A model generated the notes under the pieces. It worked only from the letters and a program-made list of their open reading frames with translations. It had not been told where the DNA came from and searched no databases. The translations under genes were made by a program, and so were the position numbers. Source: Eubacteriales bacterium (GTDB lineage Bacteria; Bacillota; Clostridia; Acetivibrionales; JANLFN01). Taken from it: a DNA stretch of 64,000 nt. The stretch lies in the NCBI GenBank assembly GCA_024655885.1, contig JANLFN010000006.1, positions 62,001-126,000 on the forward strand. Reading direction: 5' to 3'. Within the stretch, counting starts at the first letter, position 1. Every line of letters begins with the position of its first letter. Positions 29,867 to 39,062 of the stretch are shown piece after piece.

Positions 29867-30606
29867 GCAGAAAAAACAAAATTACAGGCTATTTGGCCGC
29901 ATTGATTTTTTTATTCGCCGCATGGTACGGGCTGTCTTTTCTCGCACAAATACCCTTTTTACCCTCTCCTGCGGTGGTTTTTGTAAACATCAAGAAAATA
30001 TTTATCTCGGATATCCTGGTCCATCTGGTCTACAGCCTGTGGAGGATTGCCGCCGGCATCACCGCATCGGTCCTTGTCGGCATCCCCCTCGGGCTGTGCA
30101 TGGGCTATTACAAGACCTGGGACAAGCTTCTTTCCCCGGTAGTCTACTTCACCTACCCCATCCCCAAAATCGCGCTTATACCCCTGATTATGCTTATTTT
30201 CGGGCTTGGGGAACTGTCTAAAATCGCCATGATCTTTCTCATCGTGGTCTTCCAGATTATCGTGTCGGCCAGGGATTCGGGAAGAGCCATTCCCAAGGAA
30301 ACCTTTTATTCCCTGTATTCCCTGGGGGCCGGTTCCCTTGATATTTTCAGGAGGGTTATCCTGCCCGCCTCCCTGCCCGGCCTGCTCACCTCCATCCGCA
30401 TAAGCCTGGGCACCTCCCTGTCGGTGCTTTTCTTTACCGAGACCTTCGGCACCCAGTACGGCATGGGATATTTCATCATGGATTCGTGGATGCGGGTAAA
30501 CTACATCGACATGTTTTCCGGTATCCTGGTGCTGAGTGTGGCCGGGTTCCTCCTTTTCTTCCTGGTGGACCTGCTGGAAAGGCTTTTGTGCCCCTGGAAG
30601 CCCTGA
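29854..30606 (+). CDS. ABC transporter permease (SsuC/TauC-like)
   Basis: The 250-residue membrane protein has about six helices and the BPD-transporter EAA-like loop (SLYSLGAGSLDIFRRVILPASLPG), which docks onto the ATPase. It overlaps the ATPase gene by 13 bp if started at ATG 29854; a TTG at 29863 with AGAGG upstream is an alternative start and leaves 4 bp of overlap. It closes the importer operon, and a convergent aminotransferase gene follows after 208 bp. Confidence 0.92.
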   Translation: MVQLSRKNKITGYLAALIFLFAAWYGLSFLAQIPFLPSPAVVFVNIKKIFISDILVHLVYSLWRIAAGITASVLVGIPLGLCMGYYKTWDKLLSPVVYFTYPIPKIALIPLIMLIFGLGELSKIAMIFLIVVFQIIVSARDSGRAIPKETFYSLYSLGAGSLDIFRRVILPASLPGLLTSIRISLGTSLSVLFFTETFGTQYGMGYFIMDSWMRVNYIDMFSGILVLSVAGFLLFFLVDLLERLLCPWKP

Positions 30607-30814
30607 CTGCTCCCGGCATGTTATATCCCGCTGTTTCGCTCTGCTGCGCGTGAAAACGGTCAATTTTTTCTTTATCCTCACAGGAGTTTTTTATCTAATC
30701 TGCCTTTTCTGGCAAAAGAGTAGCATTTCCAGGACGAATTTCAAATTTCCCTATAATTGTTTTACCATCAACATCATACAGTGGAATTTCTTTAACTCAT
30801 ATTTCGCCGGAGCC

Positions 30815-32092
30815 TTACAGGCTGCCCAGCACCTCATCCAGCTTCAGCAGCATATCCCGTATATCCTCGCCGGTGATCACAAGGGGAGGTTGAAACGCCA
30901 GCACATTGCGGTATCTTCCGTTTTTACCCACCAGGACGCCCGCATCCTTCATTTTTTCAAGCACAATGTCTGTTTCCTCTGCGGCAGGCTCCCCATTTTC
31001 CCTCAGCAGCTCCGCCCCCTGCATCAGCCCCATACCCCGCACATCCCGGATGATGGGGTATTTTTGTTTTAATTCGGCAAGTCCCCGGGACAATTGCCTC
31101 CCCAGTTCCTCTGCCCTGGCCGCAAGCCCTCTGCTCTGTATGTACTCCAAAACAGCCATGGCCGTGGCGGAGGCCACCGGATTTCCTCCAAAAGTAGAGG
31201 AGGAAGGCCTGGTAAAGGCAGCGGCAATCTCCGCTCCCGCCGCGAAAGCGGAAATGGGGATCCCGTTTCCAAGGGCTTTGGCCACGGTAATAATATCCGG
31301 AACCACCCCAAAGTGTTCTATGGCAAACATCTTTCCCGTACGCCCGAAGCCGGTCTGTATTTCATCGATGATCAGCAGGGCGCCGTGGTCCTCCAGCAGT
31401 TTTTTCAGAGCGCGGAAATAGCCTCTGGGAGGGGTCAGAATGCCTCCGTTTCCCTGGATGGGTTCCGCAATAAGCGCCGCTATTTTTCCCTTCCGCTCCT
31501 GGAGAATTCTCCCTATGTCCTCCAGCGATTTGCGGCCGCTTTCTTCTATGTCCTCTTCCCCTTTGCTGAAGTCGGGATAGGGGTTTTGGGCTATATGGGT
31601 GCCCGCCGCAGGCACGGGGGACGCCCGCCACATGTCCAGTCCCGTCAGCCCCATGGTCAGATGGGTCCTGCCGTGCAAACCGTTTTTCAGGGCGATAAAC
31701 TCGTCCCGCCCCGTATAGAGCTTGGCCAGAAGAAGCGCGCCTTCATTGGCTTCGGAACCCGAGGTGCAGAAAAAGCTGTGGTCTATATCCCCGGGCAGGA
31801 CTTCCGCCAGCTTCTCCGCCAGCTCCACCACAGGCTGGTTCAAGTATATGGATGTGGTGTGCTGCAGGGTCTGCATCTGTTCTACGGTTTTCTGGACGAT
31901 CTCTGGATTGCAGTGGCCGCAGCTCACAACAGATACGCCTGCAAAGCAATCCAGATACCGCTTCCCCTGATGGTCAAAAAGGTACTGCATTGAACCCCGG
32001 ACCATCTGGGGGGGATTTTTGTAAAAGTGGCTTGTGCAGGGTATGAGATACTGTTTTTTCTTTTCAATAATTGCCTCGGGACCTATATACAT
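30815..32092 (-). CDS. Class III PLP aminotransferase
   Basis: The 425-residue cytosolic enzyme belongs to the omega/acetylornithine/AGXT2-like class III family. SGSEANEGALLLAK binds phosphate, IIDEIQTGFGRTGKM holds the PLP-ring Asp, and the Schiff-base lysine is in TVAKALGNGIPI. The start is ATG 32092 with GGAGG 9 bases upstream; the longer ORF uses TTG. It begins 15 bp after the U32 peptidase stop, so the two are probably one operon. Candidate donors are omega-amino acids or ornithine-type amines with glyoxylate or 2-oxoglutarate; sequence alone does not decide. Confidence 0.88.
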   Translation of the reverse strand: MYIGPEAIIEKKKQYLIPCTSHFYKNPPQMVRGSMQYLFDHQGKRYLDCFAGVSVVSCGHCNPEIVQKTVEQMQTLQHTTSIYLNQPVVELAEKLAEVLPGDIDHSFFCTSGSEANEGALLLAKLYTGRDEFIALKNGLHGRTHLTMGLTGLDMWRASPVPAAGTHIAQNPYPDFSKGEEDIEESGRKSLEDIGRILQERKGKIAALIAEPIQGNGGILTPPRGYFRALKKLLEDHGALLIIDEIQTGFGRTGKMFAIEHFGVVPDIITVAKALGNGIPISAFAAGAEIAAAFTRPSSSTFGGNPVASATAMAVLEYIQSRGLAARAEELGRQLSRGLAELKQKYPIIRDVRGMGLMQGAELLRENGEPAAEETDIVLEKMKDAGVLVGKNGRYRNVLAFQPPLVITGEDIRDMLLKLDEVLGSL

Positions 32093-32106
32093 GCAATCAT
32101 TCCTCC

Positions 32107-34029
32107 TCAATCAAAATAAAACGCGCCAAGGGTGTAGCCTGGGCCCTCGCTTTTCATGGACATGAACAGCTCCGGGCTGCTGTCCAAATCGGCCATTGCT
32201 TTTTTATACACCCGCAGGATTCTTCGAAGGGAAGGCGTGGAATAGCCGCGGGCCTCAATACGGAAGCGGCTCACGCCGGCGGAGCACAGCTCCTTCAAAA
32301 CAGGCAGCAGGCACAGCTCCTTGTAAAGAGTCATGTGATTCCTGCCTGCCTGGTCCCGGAACACGGGGTGCTCATAGCCGGCATCATCCTTCAACACCAG
32401 TATCCGGTCATCCACATGCCGGTTTGCCTCCTGTCCCGCCGGGGGATAGGCCCGGGTATTCTCATAAAGGTCATGCTCCATATACATTACAACAGGCAGT
32501 CCATGCACCACCATTTCCACAGGAATGGGAGAGCCCTGGACCAGCTCCCTTGTGTTTCTTACCGGCGATTCAAGGGATGCGGTTATCCAGGTCAGGCCCT
32601 GGGCGGCATAAAAAGCGGCCGCCATAGGATTGTAAATATTCAGGCTGAAATCCCCGCCCATTTCCAGCTCAAACTTTTTAAGAGCGTGAATGGCTCCCAG
32701 ATTGGTTACAAGCAAGCCGTCTACGTTCAAATTCTCCGAAAGCAAATGCCTGTAGCGTGAAATATCCTCTTCAAACGTCATCCTGGGGAGTGCCAAAAAC
32801 ACTTTGGATTTCCCTTTCATGGAGGTGAGGCGGAGAATCTCCTTTTTACCCAGGGGAATATCGGGCTCAAACACGTCGCCTGCAAGGTAAATACAATCTG
32901 CGCCCTCCTCCAGGGAGGCCGTCGCCTGCTCAAAGGAATTCACCCTGACGCCAAGCACCGGTTTTTGGGCATTCTTCAATCCGGTTCCCAGCATTTCCCT
33001 GACCCTTTGAATGCGCTCCGGGGTAATCTCATGCTCCTCCACCGGCTTGCTGAAAACCTGTCCCGTGCTGTAAAAAGCTCCCGTGCCTTCCAGCCTTTTA
33101 TTGATATTGGAAAGCCCGGGCTTTCCGAAGGCATAGCCGATGGAAAAGTCCCGTTTGCGGTGCTGGTAGAGCACCTCCGCATGCCTCCTGCGGTCATAGG
33201 CAAGAGGGTCGTCGATATAGCGGTCAATGGCGTCGCTGTAGCAGTTGACCAGGTGCACGATATAGTCCGCGTCCCTCATCCTGCCCTCTATTTTGAAGGA
33301 AGTGATCCCCGCCTGGATCATCTCGGGTATATTTTCATACATGTACATATCCTTCACCGCCATGGGGTATCCCGTTGGGTACACACTGCCGTCCTTTTTA
33401 ACCGAAAACCCCCACCGGCAGGGCTTCATGCACATGCCCCTGTTGCTGCTTTTCCCAAACAGGATGCCGCTGTAGAGGCACTGGGAGCCATGGGCTATGC
33501 ACATGTCCCCATGGGTGAAATACTCAAATTCCATGCCGGTCTGGAGGTGCAGGGCCTTCACCTGGGCGAGCCCCATTTCCCTGGAGGCCACAACACGGGT
33601 TATGCCCAGCCTCTGCAGCTCTTTCAGCGTTTCCAGGTTATGCGCGTTCATCATGACCGAGGCGTGGAGGTTTAAGCCCAGCTTCTTTCTCCGCACCATT
33701 TCGATGACGCTGAAGTCCTGGACAAGCACGGCGTCGGGCCGTATTTCGCCCAGGAATTCCAGAAACGCTTCCACCTCCTTTAACTCCTTGCACTCATACA
33801 GGTTGTTTAAAGTGATATATATTTTCTTGCCCATGGAATGGCTCATTTCCACAGCCTGCCGCAGTTCGTCGTCGGTGAGGTTGTAGTCCTTCCTGTGGAT
33901 GCGCATGTTCAATTTTTTCCCGCCGCAGTAAATGGCATCCGCACCGGTTTCCACAACCCTTTTAAAAATTTCAAAGGTGCCCGCAGGCGCCAGAAGTTCA
34001 ACTTCCTTTCCGTCAAAATATCTCGCCAA
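32107..34029 (-). CDS. Peptidase U32 family protein
   Basis: The 640-residue protein has the U32 opening VELLAPAGTFEIFKRVVETGADAIYCG and the U32 signature FKIEGRMRDADYIVHLVNCY (about residues 245-265), with cysteines around HGDMCIAHGSQCLYS and NRGMCMKPCRW that are shared with RlhA/TrhP RNA hydroxylation proteins. A second U32-like half follows (ADCIYLAGDVF). The family includes collagenase-like proteins and RNA 5-hydroxylation factors, so peptidase activity should not be assumed. The start is TTG 34029 behind AGGAGG. It leads the class III aminotransferase. Cys spacing supports an RNA-modification role but does not prove it. Confidence 0.85.
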   Translation of the reverse strand: MARYFDGKEVELLAPAGTFEIFKRVVETGADAIYCGGKKLNMRIHRKDYNLTDDELRQAVEMSHSMGKKIYITLNNLYECKELKEVEAFLEFLGEIRPDAVLVQDFSVIEMVRRKKLGLNLHASVMMNAHNLETLKELQRLGITRVVASREMGLAQVKALHLQTGMEFEYFTHGDMCIAHGSQCLYSGILFGKSSNRGMCMKPCRWGFSVKKDGSVYPTGYPMAVKDMYMYENIPEMIQAGITSFKIEGRMRDADYIVHLVNCYSDAIDRYIDDPLAYDRRRHAEVLYQHRKRDFSIGYAFGKPGLSNINKRLEGTGAFYSTGQVFSKPVEEHEITPERIQRVREMLGTGLKNAQKPVLGVRVNSFEQATASLEEGADCIYLAGDVFEPDIPLGKKEILRLTSMKGKSKVFLALPRMTFEEDISRYRHLLSENLNVDGLLVTNLGAIHALKKFELEMGGDFSLNIYNPMAAAFYAAQGLTWITASLESPVRNTRELVQGSPIPVEMVVHGLPVVMYMEHDLYENTRAYPPAGQEANRHVDDRILVLKDDAGYEHPVFRDQAGRNHMTLYKELCLLPVLKELCSAGVSRFRIEARGYSTPSLRRILRVYKKAMADLDSSPELFMSMKSEGPGYTLGAFYFD

Positions 34030-34106
34030 CTCTATTCCTCCTATTGCAAGGCTCTTACCGCTTGTCCCCTGCGGTTAAATTCCCCGCCGATTTTTTTCCT
34101 TCCCCG

Positions 34107-34123
34107 GGGGACAGCCTGTCCCC
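34107..34123. repeat. GGGGACAG/CTGTCCCC palindrome
   Basis: An 8-bp perfect palindrome with one spacer base upstream of the U32 gene. Its core resembles the GGGACAG arms at 23128-23168. It could be an operator or part of a dispersed repeat. Confidence 0.45.
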
Positions 34124-34207
34124 TTGTGTCGTGCCTGTACAGCAGATTACGGGGTGCCGACAATAAATTAATTATAGCAAATCCGGCGGGTAAAATTCAA
34201 CCTTACG

Positions 34208-34588
34208 TCATTGTTGGGCTGTTTTCAGCTTATCAAGGATCAGCTTTTCCGCATATTCCTGACTGAAAGGCAGTTCTATCCTGAGGTCGCCGGATACCAG
34301 GAAAACCTTTTCCTTTCCGTCCTGCTCCTCTTTCCGTATCTGTACATTGTTGGCATCCACCTTGTATTCATGCCCCTTGAACTTTAATGTGGCCACCGAC
34401 CCGCTGACCTGGAAGGTGGGCAAATTCACATAGACCGTTACCGCCAGCGCGATGATTGCAACGAATACGGCCAGCTTTATCAGCTTCTTGGATATCTTAA
34501 TAATGACAAACAGCAGAACAAGGACGATTAAAGCGGGTATTATGAATTCCGGCCCGGTAAAATTCAAACCTTTTAAAGCTTCCGGCAT
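34208..34588 (-). CDS. Small two-helix membrane protein, unknown
   Basis: The 126-residue protein has a short N-terminus, two hydrophobic segments (about residues 13-31 and 36-56) and an outward-facing beta-rich tail with Lys-rich strands (ATLKFKGHEYKVDANN). I do not recognise a family. The start is ATG 34588, with GGAGG 9 bases upstream; the ORF-track start is a GTG 6 bases earlier. It sits alone between the U32 gene and an M48 protease, on the same strand as both. Confidence 0.65.
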   Translation of the reverse strand: MPEALKGLNFTGPEFIIPALIVLVLLFVIIKISKKLIKLAVFVAIIALAVTVYVNLPTFQVSGSVATLKFKGHEYKVDANNVQIRKEEQDGKEKVFLVSGDLRIELPFSQEYAEKLILDKLKTAQQ

Positions 34589-34660
34589 AAGCACTTTCCT
34601 CCTTTAATAAATACTATTCGGTACATTTCCAACTATTCCTTTTAAAATGGACAAAATCTT

Positions 34661-35980
34661 TCAAAAATTTACAAAGTATTTCTGATACCGGAGGGGCCTG
34701 TTTTCCTCCCAGGGCCTATAGCTGTTTGCAAAGTCCACCCGCTCCTTAAAGGTGGGATGGTCATAGCTCCAGAGCTTATAGATGATTCCCGGCTGAGGGA
34801 GGGTAAGGCTGCCCTGGTGCAGCTTCACCATGGCGGAGGCGGCGGCCTGGTTATCGCGGGTCAATTCCAGCTCAAACCGGTCCGCTTCGGTCTCCATATG
34901 CCTGGAATAGGCATTTTCAACGGGAGCCGCCGCAAACATGAATAAATTGATTAAAAGGATGAGCAGGGGCAGGGAGGCGATGTCATAGAGCCTGGTAAAG
35001 CCGAAGGCTCCTCCTGACCTGTCCAAAATCCAGAGGGCACTCTTATGGACCAGGTAAAGTACGGCGGCGCACAGCAGCGCTCCCAGCCCTATGGACTTCC
35101 ACACATGTCCCAGTGCATAGTGCCCCATTTCATGGGCCGTGACCCCCAGGACTTCCCTCTGGCTCAGGTTGCGTATGGTGGTATCCCACAACACAATCCG
35201 TTTGGTATTGAACATTCCCGTCATATAGGCATTCATCTGGTTGGTGTCCACGCTTTTGTCCACCTGGTACAGCTGGCAGTCCCGGATGACCGTGCGGCTT
35301 ATCTGCGAACGGAGTTTTTCCTCCAGCGCCTTATCCTGGATGGGCTGGTATTTATTAAAAAGGGGATCGATGAAAACAGGGCTGATATAGCTTATAAAAA
35401 TTAATACGGGGATGGACAGCAGTGCCATGTACAGCCACCAGCGCCCCGGTGATTTTTTTATGGCAAGGTAGGGCAGCCACACGAAAGCCGCACCGGAAAA
35501 AGTATTAATGGCAAAGCTCTTCAGCGAATCGCCCAGCCATTTTGTAAAGGGCTGATTTGAAAGGCCATAGGAGTGCAGCCGTACAAAGCCGCTGTAAAAG
35601 TCCAGGGGAAAGCTCAGCAGGTAATCGATGCAGGAATAGATTATAAAGTATAAGGCGAGGATAACGATAAAATTTTTACTTTGACTCCGGGCCCAATTCC
35701 TCACTCCCGCCGACCAGCCGCTGAACAGGAGAAAGGCAGGAATGGCGAGGCTTAATAAAAACCGGACAATCCAGACCGCAACCTTGTTTTTCTCGAATTG
35801 AACCGCTTTCTGGGTGGGGGCGGGGATGTCAACCAGGCCGGCGTTTCCACTGTTTGGAAGCTGGGAATATTCTGAACGGATGGTTTCCAGATTCACTTTT
35901 TCTGTTATAATCACTCCTGCGATAAACAGGGCCATAACCCCCAGGGTTATGATCATGGCTGAAATCAGTTGCTTTTTCAT
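34661..35980 (-). CDS. M48 (Ste24-type) membrane zinc metalloprotease
   Basis: The 439-residue integral membrane protease has about six helices and the zinc motif VTAHEMGHYALGH (about residue 283), with the third ligand in NAYSRHMETEADRFELE. This matches CAAX-protease/Ste24 relatives rather than the shorter HtpX. It starts at ATG 35980 with GGAGG 8 bases upstream; the longer ORF begins before this. It lacks a partner in the same operon. It likely cleaves membrane proteins within the envelope; targets are unknown. Confidence 0.9.
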   Translation of the reverse strand: MKKQLISAMIITLGVMALFIAGVIITEKVNLETIRSEYSQLPNSGNAGLVDIPAPTQKAVQFEKNKVAVWIVRFLLSLAIPAFLLFSGWSAGVRNWARSQSKNFIVILALYFIIYSCIDYLLSFPLDFYSGFVRLHSYGLSNQPFTKWLGDSLKSFAINTFSGAAFVWLPYLAIKKSPGRWWLYMALLSIPVLIFISYISPVFIDPLFNKYQPIQDKALEEKLRSQISRTVIRDCQLYQVDKSVDTNQMNAYMTGMFNTKRIVLWDTTIRNLSQREVLGVTAHEMGHYALGHVWKSIGLGALLCAAVLYLVHKSALWILDRSGGAFGFTRLYDIASLPLLILLINLFMFAAAPVENAYSRHMETEADRFELELTRDNQAAASAMVKLHQGSLTLPQPGIIYKLWSYDHPTFKERVDFANSYRPWEENRPLRYQKYFVNF

Positions 35981-36071
35981 AGAAATCCTCCAAGAATTCT
36001 GTCTTTTAATAATGTATGCAGGTCCCGGCGTGAATATCAGAGATATTATCCATGCCTGTTTCACAGGCATC

Positions 36072-36126
36072 AAAAAATACCCTTATAAAAGCAAATTGCG
36101 GGGGTCTCCGCAATTTGCTTTTATAA
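36072..36126 (-). terminator. Terminator after cysK
   Basis: A 19-bp perfect stem (arms 36083-36101 and 36108-36126) with a 6-nt loop is followed on the minus strand by GGGTATTTTTT. It lies 59 bp beyond the cysK stop and ends that transcript before the M48 gene. A second small hairpin (36052-36070) follows. Confidence 0.88.
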
Positions 36127-36184
36127 AAGTAAAATTTCATAGCCGTAACCATGCTGTTTTTCAATCCCACAAGCACTTCTTCAT

Positions 36185-37120
36185 CTATGCCTCTTCGAAC
36201 AGGGGAGTAGAGAGATACCGTTCCCCGGTATCGGGCAGGATCACCACCATGGTTTTTCCGGCATTTTCAGGTCTTTTGGCCACTTGAACCGCCGCGTATG
36301 CGGCAGCGCCCGAGGATATGCCCACTAAAAGCCCTTCGCTCCTTGCCAGTTCACGAGCAGTCTCAAAGGCTTCTCCCGTCTTTACCTGGAAAAACTCGTC
36401 AACAACCGATCTATTAAAGACTTCAGGTACAAAGCTGGGCGCAAGCCCTTGTATCTTATGGGGTCCAGGCTTTCCTCCCGAAAAGACCGGCGAATCGTAA
36501 GGCTCAACGGCAATGACTGTCACAGAGGGCTTTTTCCGCTTTAATTCTTCTCCCACTCCCGTAACGGTCCCCCCCGTACCTGCACCTGCCACAAATATAT
36601 CCACTTCGCCGTCGGTATCCCGCCAAATTTCTTCAGCCGTGGTGCGGCGGTGGATTTCAGGGTTGGCAGGGTTGTTGAATTGCTGCGGGATAAACGAGTT
36701 GGGTATTTGAGCGGCAAGCTCTTCCGCTTTTTTGATAGCCCCCGGCATTCCTTCGGGCCCCGGAGTTAAAACCAGCTCCGCTCCAAGGGCTTTGAGGAGC
36801 TTTCTCCGCTCAATGCTGAAGGTCTCAGGCAGTGTTATGATCAGCCTATACCCCTTTGCCGCAGCCACAAAAGCAAGGGCTATACCGGTATTGCCGCTGG
36901 TGGGTTCAATAATAACCGAGCCTTTTTTCAGCAGGCCTTTCTCTTCCGCATCCCTGATCATAGCATAGCCAATGCGGTCCTTCACACTTCCCGCAGGGTT
37001 AAAGTATTCCAGTTTTGCAAGAATTTTTGCTTCTACGTTGTTGTATTTGCTGAAGTTGTTCAACTTTAGCAGAGGCGTATTGCCTATCAGGTCCGTTAAA
37101 TTTTCAGCAATCTTTGCCAA
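36185..37120 (-). CDS. cysK: Cysteine synthase A (O-acetylserine sulfhydrylase)
   Basis: CysK makes cysteine from O-acetylserine and sulfide using PLP. The 311-residue protein has [10 protein letters not shown], the PLP lysine in [14 protein letters not shown], the substrate loop [12 protein letters not shown] and the phosphate cup [12 protein letters not shown]; length is standard. It follows the MtaA-type gene by 65 bp on the same strand, and metY and Rrf2 regulators lie upstream. The group suggests sulfur amino-acid supply. The cysteine-synthase complex partner CysE is not in view. Confidence 0.95.
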   Translation of the reverse strand: MAKIAENLTDLIGNTPLLKLNNFSKYNNVEAKILAKLEYFNPAGSVKDRIGYAMIRDAEEKGLLKKGSVIIEPTSGNTGIALAFVAAAKGYRLIITLPETFSIERRKLLKALGAELVLTPGPEGMPGAIKKAEELAAQIPNSFIPQQFNNPANPEIHRRTTAEEIWRDTDGEVDIFVAGAGTGGTVTGVGEELKRKKPSVTVIAVEPYDSPVFSGGKPGPHKIQGLAPSFVPEVFNRSVVDEFFQVKTGEAFETARELARSEGLLVGISSGAAAYAAVQVAKRPENAGKTMVVILPDTGERYLSTPLFEEA

Positions 37121-37185
37121 AGAAATCCCTCCAACTAAATTTTAGTATCTTTCATTTCTACTTCCTTTGATTGCTTAAATATGCC

Positions 37186-38211
37186 TCACGGCTGTTTCTT
37201 GACGGTATCGGTCATCGCCTTGATATTTTCCAGGGAGGATGTGGTGCTGAGCCCGCAGGCGGGAGCAATGATATCGATTCCATCCCGTAAAAGCCTCTCG
37301 GTCTGGGCCGACACCTTTTGGGGATCTCCAAATTCCAGAAGGAAAGTACTCAAATTGCCCATGGTGGTGAGAAAGGGGAACTCCTCCTTTAGCAAACGCA
37401 GGTTTACCGGTGCATCGGTGCTTATGGCATCCGATTTGATTTTGGGGATCAGGTGCTTCACCGCATTCATATTCCCGCATATGTGGACTATAACAGGGGA
37501 ATTTAAGGAATGGATACCGTCAACAAGTTTGTTTAAATACCTTACGGCATATTCTTCGAACATTTTGGGTCCCAGGATCTCGCCTGTAGCTGTCGGGTCT
37601 CCTATGGATATCACATCTGCGCCGTTATCCAGCATAAGCTTGGCGTACTCGATAAGAAGATCCGTCACATAATCCACCACCCGGTGTGCATTCCTCCCAT
37701 CCTTTCTGAGCTCCTTCAGGAAACGCATGGGGTCGACGATGGAGGCGGCAGTGCTTATAGGCCCCGTCAGGCTCCCTATAAGGGGTACGTCGGGGAACCG
37801 CTTTGACAGCCGATAGCCCGCCTGTATAACCGTTTCAATCCGTCCCGTTTTTAAAATACTTGCAATTTCTTTATAATCAACCTGGGCAACGCTAGGAAAT
37901 ACCTCTTTTTGAATTTTAGGTTCACAGGACAGCGTCCCGAAATTTATTTCACTCCCCAGCACCTCTGCTTCCACTGTCATGCAAAAAGGTATTCCGAAAT
38001 TTTCAAATCCCGTATACTCATGTACATCGCCGGACAGCTCAGCCATGAGCTCTTCATCGTGATGGGCCTCAGGAAGGGTGTGTCCGGTTCGGTTCATAAC
38101 ATCCACCACCGCAGCGTTCATCATGCCGCCAGGACAGATGACAGGCGGCCGGTCCACCTTTTCCCTGTTTAAAACCCGGAGCAGCCTTTCTTTCTCGCTC
38201 AATTCGCTCAC
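37186..38211 (-). CDS. MtaA/CmuA-type corrinoid methyltransferase (URO-D family)
   Basis: This 341-residue URO-D fold enzyme moves a methyl group between a corrinoid protein and a thiol or other acceptor. The zinc signature is present as VIVHICGN (H-x-C) and the later APACGLS (Cys). The opening KERLLRVLNREKVDRPPV is typical of MtaA/MtbA. A corrinoid protein gene lies 177 bp upstream on the same strand, and cysK follows. In methanogens the thiol is coenzyme M; here the acceptor could be tetrahydrofolate, homocysteine or another thiol, and sulfur-metabolism neighbours hint at the second. Acceptor is inference. Confidence 0.85.
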   Translation of the reverse strand: MSELSEKERLLRVLNREKVDRPPVICPGGMMNAAVVDVMNRTGHTLPEAHHDEELMAELSGDVHEYTGFENFGIPFCMTVEAEVLGSEINFGTLSCEPKIQKEVFPSVAQVDYKEIASILKTGRIETVIQAGYRLSKRFPDVPLIGSLTGPISTAASIVDPMRFLKELRKDGRNAHRVVDYVTDLLIEYAKLMLDNGADVISIGDPTATGEILGPKMFEEYAVRYLNKLVDGIHSLNSPVIVHICGNMNAVKHLIPKIKSDAISTDAPVNLRLLKEEFPFLTTMGNLSTFLLEFGDPQKVSAQTERLLRDGIDIIAPACGLSTTSSLENIKAMTDTVKKQP

Positions 38212-38388
38212 AGCAGCACCTCCTTTTTCCGCCTTTCAGGGCAGCCTGACCCTTAGGCAGTGTCAGGCATTGCCTTGTTATTTTTCAAAAGCAGATTCCG
38301 TCCGTTTCCGTACGCCCTCAGAATTTTCCGGTGGAAGGCCTGCAGCTCCCTCCACACCCCCTCGGGCGCCGTCCCCCTGTCCCCGGCA
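38212..38388. other. Intergenic region with GTCAGG dyad
   Basis: A 177-bp gap between the corrinoid protein and the methyltransferase. It holds an imperfect hairpin (GCAGCCTGACCC and TGTCAGGCATTGC) and a C-rich run. No gene is seen; the gap is long for a two-gene unit and may hold a processing site or separate promoter. Confidence 0.35.
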
Positions 38389-39045
38389 TCAGGGCCTGCT
38401 TCCCACCAGCCTCCTGGCAAGCCTCACAGCCTCGGCAGCGTTGACCGAATAGCCGTCCGCGCCGATTTTATCCGCAAAGCTCTGGGATATGGGGCCTCCC
38501 CCCACCATAACCTTGAACTGTCCCCGGATGCCTTCCCTTTCCAGCAGGCCGATCACCTGGGCCATTTCACCCATTGTCGTGGTCATAAGGGTTGAAAGGG
38601 CGATGATATGTGCCCGCACGGCTTTGGCCTTCTCCACGAAATCCCCCGGCGGGACATCCCTTCCCAGGTCAACCACCTCGAAGCCCGAAGCCTCCAGCAT
38701 GATCTTTACCAGGTTTTTGCCTATATCATGGGTGTCTCCTTCCACAACTCCCAGGACAACCCTGTGCTTCTCTCCCTGCTCTTCTCTCCGGATGTGGGGC
38801 TTTAATACGTCAAGCCCCGCATACATGGCATCCGAACACATTAAAAGCTCAGGGATGAAATATTCCTCTTCCTCAAAAAGCTTTCCCGCCCTGTCCATTC
38901 CATCTGCAAGGCCCCTATCTATAGCCTCATAGGCATCATGCCCCTCGGCTACCACCTCTTCCGCGACCCTGACGGTCTCCTCTTCCTCCATCTGGACCAC
39001 GGCATCTGAAAGCTTTTTATACAGTTCTTCCTTTCCTTTTGGCAT
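38389..39045 (-). CDS. Corrinoid (B12-binding) methyl-carrier protein
   Basis: The 218-residue protein has a helical cap domain (about 1-90) and a Rossmann B12 domain with the cobalt-ligand motif EGDTHDIGKN (D-x-H-x-x-G), LMTTTMGEMAQVI and VMVGGGPISQSFADKIGADGYS. This is the MtaC/MtbC/DhaQ architecture. It carries the methyl group for the URO-D methyltransferase downstream. A RAYT transposon lies just upstream (20 bp beyond the start), so its native promoter may have been separated or replaced. Confidence 0.93.
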   Translation of the reverse strand: MPKGKEELYKKLSDAVVQMEEEETVRVAEEVVAEGHDAYEAIDRGLADGMDRAGKLFEEEEYFIPELLMCSDAMYAGLDVLKPHIRREEQGEKHRVVLGVVEGDTHDIGKNLVKIMLEASGFEVVDLGRDVPPGDFVEKAKAVRAHIIALSTLMTTTMGEMAQVIGLLEREGIRGQFKVMVGGGPISQSFADKIGADGYSVNAAEAVRLARRLVGSRP

Positions 39046-39062
39046 TTTAAGACCTCCTGTCA

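Noticed and set aside
29959-30681. 240-residue minus-strand ORF opposite the permease
   Set aside because: Low-complexity charged sequence antisense to the strong permease frame.
31094-31993. 299-residue plus-strand ORF opposite the aminotransferase
   Set aside because: Antisense shadow of a motif-rich class III frame.
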